A program made the translations under genes and the position numbers. A stretch of 64,000 nt of DNA, taken from positions 1 to 64,000 of the forward strand of contig CAYXGZ010000001.1 of NCBI GenBank assembly GCA_964464755.1. Direction: 5' to 3'. Under the pieces are notes generated by a model. That model was not told where the DNA came from and did not search any database. It saw only the letters and a program-made list of their open reading frames with translations. Positions 6,521 to 14,506 of the stretch are shown piece by piece. Position 1 is the stretch's first letter, and each line of letters begins with the position of its first letter. Origin of the DNA: CAYXGZ01 sp964464755 (lineage in GTDB: Bacteria; Planctomycetota; MHYJ01; JACPRB01).

Positions 6521-7294
6521 ATGCCCCTCGCGTGGATCGCCGCCGCCCTGCTCGCCCAGGCGGCCGACCCCTGGCTCGACAAGGTCAAGGAGGGCGTCGC
6601 GTTCCCCCCGGCCGCGGAGGTCGAGAAGGCCGCCGCGAAGTCCAAGTGGCACCGCCAGGTCCTCGACCTCGTGCTCGATCCCAGGCACTGGGCCGCGTCG
6701 CTGAAGGAACTCGAGGCCCGCAGCGGACTCTCCGCCCCCAAGCTCGAGATCCAGGTCCGCTTCGCCGCCCTGCCGCCCGGCCGGCCCGCCCGCGCCGCCG
6801 GGGCCGCCGGCAAGGGCCACGTCGAGCTCGACATCGACCGCCTCGCCAAGAACGAGGAGTCCGTCGCCGACTTCGACCGGCTCAAGGCCGCCGGAGTCAC
6901 GGTCCTCGTGCCCCCGGCCCGCACCCGCCACGTCGTCCCCCACGAGCTCGTCCACTGCTTCCAGGCCGCCCCCCAGCCCGACTGGGTCCTCGAGGGCATG
7001 GCCTCCTGGATCGGCCGCGATCCCAACCACGTCCTCGCCTTCCGCCACGCCGGCGTCCGCGTCGCGCCCGTCGGCGAGGCCCTCGCCGCCGAGTGGATCT
7101 ACGCCCGCGGCTGGGCGTTCTTCGAGTGGGTCGAGACGGTGCACGGCGCCGACAAGGCGAAGAAGCTCGTCGCCCTCCTCGTCGAGGGCAGGGCGCCCGC
7201 GGAGGCGGCGACCGAGGTCCTCGGCCGGCCCTGGGAGGAGCTCCGCAAGGCGGAACGCGACGCCTCCGCCAAGTGGATCTCCAAGTACAAGTGA
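6521..7294 (+). CDS. Secreted HExxH putative metallopeptidase (paralogue A)
   Basis: The 257-residue product has a short hydrophobic N-terminus (MPLAWIAAALLAQA) and a zinc-peptidase core: HELVH at 141-145 and LEGMASW with Glu158, the usual third ligand of gluzincin-type enzymes. A C-terminal helical part (from about 190) contains ARGWAFFEWVE. A paralogue with the same order of motifs lies at 13627-14427. The substrate is unknown; activity is inferred from motifs only. The start is fixed by TATCAT six bases upstream. The next gene starts on GTG overlapping this stop (GTGA), so the two are translationally coupled. Confidence 0.75.
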   Translation: MPLAWIAAALLAQAADPWLDKVKEGVAFPPAAEVEKAAAKSKWHRQVLDLVLDPRHWAASLKELEARSGLSAPKLEIQVRFAALPPGRPARAAGAAGKGHVELDIDRLAKNEESVADFDRLKAAGVTVLVPPARTRHVVPHELVHCFQAAPQPDWVLEGMASWIGRDPNHVLAFRHAGVRVAPVGEALAAEWIYARGWAFFEWVETVHGADKAKKLVALLVEGRAPAEAATEVLGRPWEELRKAERDASAKWISKYK

Positions 7295-8991
7295 AGTGGC
7301 TCGCCCTCCTCGTCCTGCTCCTCCACGCCGACACGCTGCGCCTCAAGAACGGACAGGTCCTCGAGGGCAAGATCCTCTCCGAGGAGGGCGGCAAGATCCG
7401 GCTGCGCCTCGCGAGCGGCGAGATCAGCGTCGACCGGGCCGACGTCGACAAGATCGAATACGGGCCCTCGCCTGCCGAGCAGATCGCGACGCGACGCGCG
7501 GCGCTCGACGCGAAGGACGCCGCCGCGGTGCTGGAGCTCGCGAAATTCGCCGCTGCGAAGGGCCACGCGAAGGAGGCCCTCGAGATCGCGCGACTCGGCG
7601 ACTCGCCGGAGTGCCGCGACTTCGCGAAGGGCCTGGTCGAGCCCGAGGTGCGGCGCCGCGCCGCCGAGATCGCGAACCTGGTGCGGCTCGGGCTCTGGCG
7701 TCGGGCCCGCGAGCTCGCGTCCGCGCTGGCGGCCGAGATCCCCGAGGCGAAGGACCGCGCCGTCGTTCCGGTGGAGCCGCCGCGCCGCGCGCGGGTGGAC
7801 GACGAGGCGGGGCGTGAAATCGACGCGTGGTTCGAGAAGGGCGGGGCGGCGCCGAGTCGCGCGTCGCTGGCGGAGTACCTCGCGGCGATCCGGCGCGGGC
7901 CGCGGGTCGAGGCCGGGCCCACCGGGCTCCTCGAGCGGAAGACGCCCGAGGGGGTGCCGTATCTCCTGAGGATACCCAAGGCCTACGATCCGAAGTTCCC
8001 GCTCCGCCTCCTGATCACGCTGCACGGCACGGGGGGCTCGCCGCGGGCGGCGCTGGCGGCGTGGGGGAGGTCGCTGGAGGGCGAGGAGGACCTGGCGGTC
8101 GCGGCGCCCGACGGCGGGAATCCCGGCTGGGGGAACTCGCGCGCGGGGCACGAGCGGGTGCTCTCGGTGCTGCGCGACGTGCAACAGGCCTACGCGATCG
8201 ATCTCGACCGGGTGGCGCTCGACGGCGCGTCGATGGGCGCGCACGGGGCGTTCTTCCTGGCGATGTACCATCCGGACCGCTGGGCGGCGATCGCGCCGCG
8301 GGCGGGCAGCGCGCGGCTGATCAACTTCCATCCCTCGGGCGGGATGCCGGACCTCTCGCCCGCGCCGGCGATCCTGGACAACCTGCGCGCGACTCCGGTC
8401 TTCCTCGTGGCCGGGGCGAAGGACCTGAACTCGCCGGTGGCGGAGGTCCGGATGACGAAGCGCCGGCTGGAGGCGATCGGCGCGCCGCTGGTGTACCGCG
8501 AGCACGCGGAGGGCGGGCACGAGTGGTTCGCGGACGAGGACGCGGACGTGCTGGACTTCCTGCGGCACCACGCGCGGGACCCGTACCCGGCGAAGGTGAA
8601 GCTGGTGACGCGCGAGGTCGCGTTCGGGCGGGCGTGGTGGGTGGAGCTGCTCGAGTCGACGCGGAACCCGCGGATCCGGATCCAGCACATCGGGATGGAC
8701 CGGAAGGAGCTCGAGGTGCGGTCGGAGTTCGACGTGCCCGCGGAGCTCGAGGCGGAGGCGGACCGGGCGCGGAACCGGATCACGGTGAAGTGCTCGGGGG
8801 TGAAGGAGCTGCGGGTGTGGCTGGCGGACGAGCTGGTGGACCTGGACCGGCCGGTGACGATCGTGGTGAACGGCGCGAAGGAATTCGAGGGCCGGGTGGA
8901 GCGCTCTCTGCAGGTCGCGCTGGAGGACTGCAAGCGGCGCGGCGACCGCGGGCTGCCCTACGTGGCGTCGGTGAAGGTGAGGGCGAGGTGA
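7291..8991 (+). CDS. Alpha/beta hydrolase (esterase/PHB depolymerase-like) with N-terminal SH3-like region
   Basis: The 566-residue product has a short signal peptide, a region reading LRLKNGQVLEGKILSEEGG that recalls small beta-barrel domains common in planctomycete secreted proteins, a helical part to about 200, and an esterase domain. Catalytic parts visible are the oxyanion-hole motif HGTGGS (245-250), nucleophile elbow GASMG with Ser314, Asp378 in GAKDLN and His410 in EGGHEW. It probably hydrolyses esters outside the cytoplasm; the substrate is unknown. GTG 7291 overlaps the stop of the peptidase gene. The last 13 codons recur at 9354-9391, after the inserted gene 8991-9347. Confidence 0.8.
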   Translation: MKWLALLVLLLHADTLRLKNGQVLEGKILSEEGGKIRLRLASGEISVDRADVDKIEYGPSPAEQIATRRAALDAKDAAAVLELAKFAAAKGHAKEALEIARLGDSPECRDFAKGLVEPEVRRRAAEIANLVRLGLWRRARELASALAAEIPEAKDRAVVPVEPPRRARVDDEAGREIDAWFEKGGAAPSRASLAEYLAAIRRGPRVEAGPTGLLERKTPEGVPYLLRIPKAYDPKFPLRLLITLHGTGGSPRAALAAWGRSLEGEEDLAVAAPDGGNPGWGNSRAGHERVLSVLRDVQQAYAIDLDRVALDGASMGAHGAFFLAMYHPDRWAAIAPRAGSARLINFHPSGGMPDLSPAPAILDNLRATPVFLVAGAKDLNSPVAEVRMTKRRLEAIGAPLVYREHAEGGHEWFADEDADVLDFLRHHARDPYPAKVKLVTREVAFGRAWWVELLESTRNPRIRIQHIGMDRKELEVRSEFDVPAELEAEADRARNRITVKCSGVKELRVWLADELVDLDRPVTIVVNGAKEFEGRVERSLQVALEDCKRRGDRGLPYVASVKVRAR

Positions 8992-9347
8992 TGGTCACCC
9001 AAGTTGGTGCGCCGACCGACAAGTGGCACAAGCTCAAGCTGGCGGCGGCGTTCTTGGTCATGGTCGCGGCCCTCGCCCACCTGTTCATCTATGGGGACAC
9101 CGCCTTCCGCCAGGCCCGCAATCTTCGCAAGGCGAACGACCACCTGCCGACGCTCCGGAAGGCCTTGGAGGGATTCCCCGAGTCGAAGGGCCGGTTCACG
9201 GTCGGCGCCTTCACCGGCCGCGGGGGCTGCCTGATGCTCGTAGGTCGGGCCAAGACCGAACGCGATCTCGAAGACGTCAAGCGTGCCCTCGAGGCGACGA
9301 ACCCGCCGGTGCCGATCCTCTACCGGGTGAACATCGGGACGGATTGA
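8991..9347 (+). CDS. Small single-helix membrane protein, likely cassette gene
   Basis: The 118-residue product has one hydrophobic helix (about 17-36) after a polar N-terminus, then a soluble domain with GRFTVGAFTGRGGC and an ERDLEDVKRALEA helix. No family was recognised. Its ATG overlaps the TGA of the esterase gene (ATGA). Codon use is clearly less GC-biased than its neighbours (GTT, GGT, CAA and TTG occur early). It is bracketed by two copies of the end of the esterase gene, 8953-8990 and 9354-9391, which suggests a recent insertion. Confidence 0.7.
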   Translation: MVTQVGAPTDKWHKLKLAAAFLVMVAALAHLFIYGDTAFRQARNLRKANDHLPTLRKALEGFPESKGRFTVGAFTGRGGCLMLVGRAKTERDLEDVKRALEATNPPVPILYRVNIGTD

Positions 9348-9353
9348 GCCGGC

Positions 9354-9391
9354 CTGCCCTACGTGGCGTCGGTGAAAGTGAGGGCGAGGTA
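9354..9391 (+). pseudogene. Duplicated 3' end of the esterase gene
   Basis: These bases repeat 8953-8990 with one internal difference and a different stop codon (TAG in place of TGA). In frame they read LPYVASVKVRAR, the C-terminus of the esterase. No upstream part is present. Confidence 0.8.
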
Positions 9392-9407
9392 GGGACGCTC
9401 GCCTTGT

Positions 9408-9788
9408 CTACCGCTCCCGGACGATGCGGGCGTCGGAGAGCAGGAAGAAGAAGCTCCCGAGGTAGAAGCCGAGGAAGGCCAGGAACGCCGCGGTCATCGG
9501 CCAGGGTTCCGGCCCGCCCGCGAACGACCGGCGCCCGATGAACAAGGCGACGAGGCCGATGAAGAGGGCGACGTTCAGCGCGTAGCCGGTCGCAGGCATC
9601 CGGGTGACTAGGAAGTTGCGCCATGCGTACGCCGCGACGAACGCCGCGCCCAGGAAGGGCAGCGTCAGAGGCCAGGTCCCGTTCCGGATGTCCCTGGCGC
9701 CGGCGACGAGGATCAACGCGAGGGCGAGCAGGATCCGGAGGAACTCGCTCAACGTCGAGTTCTTGAAGAAGCGGCCGAACCGATCCAC
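9408..9788 (-). CDS. Small membrane protein, unknown
   Basis: The 126-residue product has about four hydrophobic helices (near 18-32, 40-58, 68-84 and 98-116). It starts with GTG at 9788, preceded by GAGGAG at nine bases, a leadered start. Codon use is less biased than most neighbours, similar to the cassette gene at 8991-9347. No family was recognised. Confidence 0.65.
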   Translation of the reverse strand: MDRFGRFFKNSTLSEFLRILLALALILVAGARDIRNGTWPLTLPFLGAAFVAAYAWRNFLVTRMPATGYALNVALFIGLVALFIGRRSFAGGPEPWPMTAAFLAFLGFYLGSFFFLLSDARIVRER

Positions 9789-9870
9789 CAGCGGGTCTCC
9801 TCAATGGGACTGGCCATTTTGACGGCCGCAGGACGGTCAACGTGACGGCAGAAACCGCCCCCGCCCCGCT

Positions 9871-10746
9871 TCACTTCGCCAGCGTGCGCGTCTCCGTCTG
9901 CTCCACGAGGGTGTCCATGGTGATCACGATCTTCCGGGGCCCGTCCTGTTTCAGTTCCGAGGATCCCTTGATCTCGATCTTCATCGTCGTGGATCCCTCG
10001 GGGCTCTTCCCGTCGATGGCCACGTCCAGCTGGCCCGACACCTTGAACCAGATCGGCGTCGCCAGCGGGGCCTCCCCGAGCGTCGTCAACGGGAAGGCCA
10101 GGTCGACCGCGATGCGCCCGAACGGCGTCCCCGACCGGACCTCCACCGCCAGGAGCGTGAGCTTGACCTTCGAATTGGGGGCATCGATCCCCGAGGCCAT
10201 GGCCTCGCCGAAGATCTTCGCGATGCGGGCCGCGTCGGGAGCCCACGATTCGCCGACCGCCACGGGACCCTTCGCCTTCATGAGGGCCGACAGGCCCTCG
10301 TCGGGCCTCTCCTCGGAGGCGATGTCCGAGAGGTCCCAGAACTGGGCGGCGTCCGGATCGACCAGGCGGGCCCCGCCGACGTACCCGGCCACGCGCTTCC
10401 GGTCCTCCTGGTACGTCACGAGGATCTTCCGCCCGACCAGGGCGCAGGGAGTCGCGGCCCCGTCCTTCTTCAGCGCGACCCGGGTGAAGGTCCAGTGCTC
10501 CTCGGCGGGCTTCCCGGCCCGGACCTTCAGGGTCTCGATGGTGGACTCCTCGTCCTGGGAGGACGACGACTCCTCGTCCTTCGCGACGTCGCCGTCGATG
10601 GTCAGCTTGGTGGACGACTTCTGGACGCTCCGGGAGGTCCGGACGATCTTCCGACCCTCCACGTGCGGGGCGTCGATGAGCAGGTCGTACTTCTTTGGCT
10701 CCTGGGGTGCCAGGAGGACGGCGGCCAGGAGGATCCAGGATTTCAT
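9871..10746 (-). CDS. Secreted protein of unknown function
   Basis: The 291-residue product has a short signal peptide (MKSWILLAAVLLAPQE) and then a beta-rich body. A patch of acidic residues and serines (DEESSSSQDEEST, about 58-70) stands out. There is no Cys-rich or catalytic motif I can name. It ends 14 bases before the ATG-distal end of the zinc-ribbon secreted gene upstream on the same strand (10761-11693), so both are likely one transcript. It resembles the many secreted proteins of unknown role found in planctomycete genomes. Confidence 0.75.
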   Translation of the reverse strand: MKSWILLAAVLLAPQEPKKYDLLIDAPHVEGRKIVRTSRSVQKSSTKLTIDGDVAKDEESSSSQDEESTIETLKVRAGKPAEEHWTFTRVALKKDGAATPCALVGRKILVTYQEDRKRVAGYVGGARLVDPDAAQFWDLSDIASEERPDEGLSALMKAKGPVAVGESWAPDAARIAKIFGEAMASGIDAPNSKVKLTLLAVEVRSGTPFGRIAVDLAFPLTTLGEAPLATPIWFKVSGQLDVAIDGKSPEGSTTMKIEIKGSSELKQDGPRKIVITMDTLVEQTETRTLAK

Positions 10747-10760
10747 GGAAGTTCCCTCGA

Positions 10761-11693
10761 TTAGCGGTGCTTCGTCCGGACCCGCCGCGGCGCCTTGCCG
10801 CAGCCCGAGCACTTGATCAGCGCGTTGTCGACCGCCTCGCCGCACTGGAAGCAGACGAAGCAGGACTTCGCGGCCTCCCAGAAGAACGTGCTCTCCTTCT
10901 TGCACGAGGGGCAGGTCTTCACGATCTCCTCGCGGTCCTCGTGCTTGTCGCTGTTGGCGCAGATGAAGAGGATCCAGCCCGTGTCCTCGACCGTCCGGTC
11001 CGGCACGTACTTCCCGTCCTTCTTCGACACGGCCGGCGCGTAGACCTTCTGCTCGGCCTCGGGCACGTCCTTCGGCTTGCGCGCGTCCCCCAGGTCCTCG
11101 CCGCTCCAGCGTCCCGCCGCCGCGCCCTCGGGCCTGGGCCCGTCGCCCGCCGGCCCCGTCGTCCGCGCGACCTCCTGCCGGCTCGTCGTGATCTTCTCCA
11201 GCTCCTCCGCGCTCGCCCTCGAGCGGTCCAACAGCGCTTCGTCGTAGACCGAGATCCACCACCCTCCGTAGGCGTCGGGCGCCTCGGGCGGCGTCACCTC
11301 GAAGGTCCAGCCCGCCCGCACCTTCTTCCCCGGCTTGCGCTGCAGCGACGCGAGCGCCTCCCGGTCCGCGGCCTCGGCCAGCAGCTCCTGCACGAAGGCG
11401 GTCGCGCCGGCCTTCGCGTCCTCCGACTTCAGCAGCGCGCCGTGCAGCCCCAGCTCGAAGGCCGCGGGCGAGAGCGGGTCGCCGTAGACATTCAGCTCGC
11501 GCTCGCCGGCCCGGTACGACGTGTAGGGGATGTCGCGGAGCACGCCGGTCGTGATCACCGTGCTCGGGATCTGCTTCAGCGACTGGCCCCAGGGCGCGCG
11601 CGACGCCGCCTGCCGGATCTTCGCCCGCGCCGGCAGCGGTCGCGAATCCTGGACGGGCCACAGCATCAGCAGGATCCAGAGCGCGTGTTTCAT
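10761..11693 (-). CDS. Secreted protein with C-terminal zinc ribbon
   Basis: The 310-residue product begins with a short signal peptide (MKHALWILLMLWPVQD). The middle is unassigned and contains a Trp-rich GGWWISVYD segment. The last 70 residues carry three Cys pairs, CPSC, CFVCFQC and CSGC, which form a zinc-ribbon-like end. A zinc ribbon in a secreted protein is uncommon; if the N-terminus is only an anchor, the ribbon could be cytoplasmic. TACAAC lies six bases before the ATG, so it is probably leaderless. The gene 9871-10746 follows and is likely co-transcribed. Confidence 0.7.
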   Translation of the reverse strand: MKHALWILLMLWPVQDSRPLPARAKIRQAASRAPWGQSLKQIPSTVITTGVLRDIPYTSYRAGERELNVYGDPLSPAAFELGLHGALLKSEDAKAGATAFVQELLAEAADREALASLQRKPGKKVRAGWTFEVTPPEAPDAYGGWWISVYDEALLDRSRASAEELEKITTSRQEVARTTGPAGDGPRPEGAAAGRWSGEDLGDARKPKDVPEAEQKVYAPAVSKKDGKYVPDRTVEDTGWILFICANSDKHEDREEIVKTCPSCKKESTFFWEAAKSCFVCFQCGEAVDNALIKCSGCGKAPRRVRTKHR

Positions 11694-11699
11694 CCGGGC

Positions 11700-11705
11700 G
11701 TTGTA
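11700..11705 (-). promoter_or_regulatory. -10 box TACAAC, leaderless start at 11693
   Basis: TACAAC ends six bases before ATG 11693 on the minus strand. Confidence 0.5.
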
Positions 11706-11809
11706 TCCAATGCAGCGGACCGGGGCAAGTGGAGGCGTATCCGATCCGATACCGGAGCCCCCCGAATCCGCTCGAAAACGCAGGGCACGGAGTTTGCAGG
11801 TCGAACGAC

Positions 11810-12652
11810 ATGAAAACCATCGCCTTGTTCGCGGTCCTGCTGGCCGTCCTCCAGGATCCCAAGCCGCCCTCGCTCCGCTACGGCAACCCTCGCGAATCGA
11901 AGGAGTGGATCGAGCTCCCGAGCGGCGTCAGCGTCGCCGTCGACGAGGGCATCGAGTGGAAGGGCGCGAAGGCCTACCTCTCGCTGACCGGCGACCTCGT
12001 CGTCGTGGACTCCGCCACCGGCAAGACGCGCTGGGCGCAGCAGGTCGGCGCGTACTGGAACCGCCTCACCTTCGAGGAGGTCGGCGAGCCCAAGGCCTGG
12101 GCCGTCGCGCTGCGGCCGGACAATGGCGAGCGGGTCCAGCACCACGACCTGAAGACCGGCGCGATCGTCGGCGAGCTCCCCAAGCCGCCCCCGGGCAAGC
12201 CGCTGGCGCCGAAGACCTGGTCCGGCTCGACCGACCGGGGCGACGCGCCCTGGACCGGGCTCGTGACCACCGCCGAGCACTGGAAGACCGTCCGCGGGCG
12301 CCTCTTCGAGGGCGCCAAGAGCCCCGGGGAGGGCGAGATCGACTTCGCGAAGGACTGCCTGCTCGTCGTCTACTCCGGCCGCTCGTCGAACTGCAACGGG
12401 ATCAGCGCGAACTCGGCCTTCGAGGACGACGCGCGCCTGCTGCTCCGGCTCCGCCACCACACCTACCAGTCGATGGGCGAGGGCGCGGTCGAGCGGCCCT
12501 ACGGGATCTTCGTGCTGCCCCGGCTCGGGAAGAAGCCGCTCGTGCTCGAGGTCAACGCGCAGAGCTACCTTCATGGCCCGCCGATCTGGAAGGAATTCCG
12601 GCGCCTCGAGGCCGGCGACCCCGCGAAGGAACTGGACGGGCTGCCGGAGTAG
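11810..12652 (+). CDS. Secreted protein of unknown function
   Basis: From ATG 11810 the product has 280 residues: a short signal peptide (MKTIALFAVLLAVLQD), a beta-rich first half with LTGDLVVVDSATGKTRWAQQ that resembles one PQQ/WD-type blade, and a second half with CLLVVYSGRSSNCNGI containing two Cys. An upstream in-frame ATG at 11729 would place 27 unrelated residues before the signal peptide and is not preferred. No enzyme motif was recognised. It is convergent with the gene at 12659-13591. Confidence 0.7.
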   Translation: MKTIALFAVLLAVLQDPKPPSLRYGNPRESKEWIELPSGVSVAVDEGIEWKGAKAYLSLTGDLVVVDSATGKTRWAQQVGAYWNRLTFEEVGEPKAWAVALRPDNGERVQHHDLKTGAIVGELPKPPPGKPLAPKTWSGSTDRGDAPWTGLVTTAEHWKTVRGRLFEGAKSPGEGEIDFAKDCLLVVYSGRSSNCNGISANSAFEDDARLLLRLRHHTYQSMGEGAVERPYGIFVLPRLGKKPLVLEVNAQSYLHGPPIWKEFRRLEAGDPAKELDGLPE

Positions 12653-12658
12653 GAGGGG

Positions 12659-13591
12659 CTACTTGGCCGCCGGGGCGGGCCCGAGCGTGAAGCCGGCCTT
12701 CCGCAGGTCGCGCCACGCCGCGTAGAGGGCGGAGTCCTCCAGCCGGTCCTTGGATCTCGCGGTGATCGAGCCGTCCGCGTGGCGCACCAGGGCCGCCCGC
12801 TTGATCCCGAGCCGCTCGACGAGGATCCTCGCGGCGGGTTCGGGGTCGCCGCCGGCCGCCGGCCGGACCTCGAGCGACGTCTCGAACCACTCGGAGCGCA
12901 GCCACTTCGCCCGCGTCTTCGCCTCCTCCTCGCCCAGCGCCCCCATGATGCTGAGCTGGCCGCCGAACTTCGGGGTCTGGACCGAGGGAGCGGCGCGGAC
13001 CTCGCCGTCGAGGACCATGGCCACCTTCCCGCGGGGCTCCTGCGCGAAGAGACGGGCCGCGGCCTCGTCGAAGCGCTTCGCGGCCGGCGCCCCCAGGACG
13101 ACGTCGATGACCCAGGTCCCCATGGGGGCGGGGATCTCCCTCGCCTCCGCCTTGAGGATGTCGTCCTCGACGGCGACCGCGGCCTCCACGAGGATCCAGT
13201 CGCCGGCCGGCTCGGGATCCCTGGCCTCCGCGTTGCGGAGCGCCCGGGTCCCCGGGGGCGCCTTCGCCGGATCCGACCCGTCGCGCTTCCACGCCGCGAG
13301 GAGGTCCCCGGCGACGACCGGCCTCAGCTCGAATCTCAGCGCGCGGGGGGCGAGGGACCTGCCGAGGATGCGGCCGGCGGCCATGCCGATCCAGGGCTTG
13401 AGCTCGGGCGCCGCCGCGTCCATCGCCCGCTCGAGATCGGGAAGGCGGGCCGGCGGGAGCTTCGCGAGGTCGTCGACCGCTTGGTCGCGGACGACGATGT
13501 CGTCGTCGGCGAGGGCCTTGAGGAGCGGGGCGAGATCGCCGTCCTGGAGGCAGGGGAGCACGAGCAGGGCGAGGAGGAGGCGGTGAAGCAT
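12659..13591 (-). CDS. Secreted protein: HEAT-like N-terminus plus SecD P1-head-like domain
   Basis: The product (310 residues from ATG 13591) has a short signal peptide ending CLQDGD, a HEAT-like helical part (about 20-75) and a domain with KVAMVLDGEVRAAPSV and GGQLSIMG. This pattern matches the head subdomain of SecD/SecF P1, where LDGKVxSAPxI and GGxAxITG are typical. The rest of SecD, including its membrane helices, is absent, so this is not a translocase. The domain in isolation occurs in other planctomycete secreted proteins with unknown role. TATGAT seven bases upstream supports ATG 13591 over 13603. Confidence 0.7.
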   Translation of the reverse strand: MLHRLLLALLVLPCLQDGDLAPLLKALADDDIVVRDQAVDDLAKLPPARLPDLERAMDAAAPELKPWIGMAAGRILGRSLAPRALRFELRPVVAGDLLAAWKRDGSDPAKAPPGTRALRNAEARDPEPAGDWILVEAAVAVEDDILKAEAREIPAPMGTWVIDVVLGAPAAKRFDEAAARLFAQEPRGKVAMVLDGEVRAAPSVQTPKFGGQLSIMGALGEEEAKTRAKWLRSEWFETSLEVRPAAGGDPEPAARILVERLGIKRAALVRHADGSITARSKDRLEDSALYAAWRDLRKAGFTLGPAPAAK

Positions 13592-13598
13592 GCCGGGC

Positions 13599-13604
13599 AT
13601 CATA
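13599..13604 (-). promoter_or_regulatory. -10 box TATGAT, leaderless start at 13591
   Basis: TATGAT ends seven bases before ATG 13591 on the minus strand. It shares a 35-base intergenic region with the divergent box at 13614. Confidence 0.6.
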
Positions 13605-13613
13605 CCCGCGGGT

Positions 13614-13619
13614 TAGACT
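13614..13619 (+). promoter_or_regulatory. -10 box TAGACT, leaderless start at 13627
   Basis: TAGACT ends seven bases before ATG 13627 and is back to back with the minus-strand box at 13599-13604. Confidence 0.6.
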
Positions 13620-13626
13620 GGGATCG

Positions 13627-14427
13627 ATGCGCGCCGCGATCCTCCTGCTCCTCCTCGCCCAGCAGGCCCCGCCCGACCGGGACAAGATCTGCGCCGACGC
13701 CGTCGAGAAGGGCGTGACCTTCCCTCCCGCCGACGAGGTCGCCGCCTGGAAGCGCAAGGGCCAGTCCTACCGCGAGGTCCTCGACGTCTTCCTAGACAAG
13801 TCGAGCTGGGCCAAGGCGCTGCGGCGCGTCGACCGCCGGCTCGGCCTCGTCGGCGACTCCGTCGAGATCAAGGTCTCCTTCGTGAAGCAGTCCTTCGCGG
13901 CCCCCTGCAGCGGCGGCGGCACCGCGGGGAAGGGCTCGGTCGGCCTCGACGTCGAGTCGCTGGCCAACTACTGGCGGCGCAAGAAGGACCACGAGGCCCG
14001 GGCGCCGGGCAACGTCACCGTCGTCCCGCCGCCCGACCCGATCGGCATGATCGCCCACGAGCTCGCGCACTGCTACCAGGGCGGCGCGGGGAGGCAGCCC
14101 GCGTGGTTCCTCGAGGGGATGGCGACTTACGCCGCGGACGACTGGCACTTCGCCGCCTTCCACCGGCACGAGAAGGAGCCGGTCAAGGAGGTCGACCAGT
14201 CCAGCGAGTACAAGTTCGCCTACGGACGGGGCTGGGCCTGGTTCGAGTGGCTCGCCGCGACGCACGGCGCGGAGAAGCTCAAGGCCCTGCTCGACGCGAC
14301 CGTCGGGAAGGGCGTCGCCGTGGACAAGGCGGCCGCGGAGCTGTTGGGCCGGGATTGGGCCGCGCTCAAGGCCGCGGAGCGGGACTGGACGGCGAAGTGG
14401 ATGGCCGAGAAGGGCCATCCTCGCTGA
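13627..14427 (+). CDS. Secreted HExxH putative metallopeptidase (paralogue B)
   Basis: The 266-residue product is a paralogue of the gene at 6521-7294. It has a short signal peptide (MRAAILLLLLAQQAPP), the shared motif GVTFPPADEVAAWK, HELAH at 144-148, LEGMATY with Glu163 as likely third zinc ligand, and the C-terminal YGRGWAWFEWL helix. These motifs fit a gluzincin-type zinc peptidase. The substrate is unknown. Unlike paralogue A it is not coupled to an esterase. TAGACT seven bases upstream suggests a leaderless transcript. Confidence 0.75.
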   Translation: MRAAILLLLLAQQAPPDRDKICADAVEKGVTFPPADEVAAWKRKGQSYREVLDVFLDKSSWAKALRRVDRRLGLVGDSVEIKVSFVKQSFAAPCSGGGTAGKGSVGLDVESLANYWRRKKDHEARAPGNVTVVPPPDPIGMIAHELAHCYQGGAGRQPAWFLEGMATYAADDWHFAAFHRHEKEPVKEVDQSSEYKFAYGRGWAWFEWLAATHGAEKLKALLDATVGKGVAVDKAAAELLGRDWAALKAAERDWTAKWMAEKGHPR

Positions 14428-14506
14428 ACCGGACTACCCGGTGCCCGTGGCGTGGTCGACGCTCCATCCGGGCGGCGGCCGTCGGGCGCGCGCCCCAGTC
14501 TACTCG

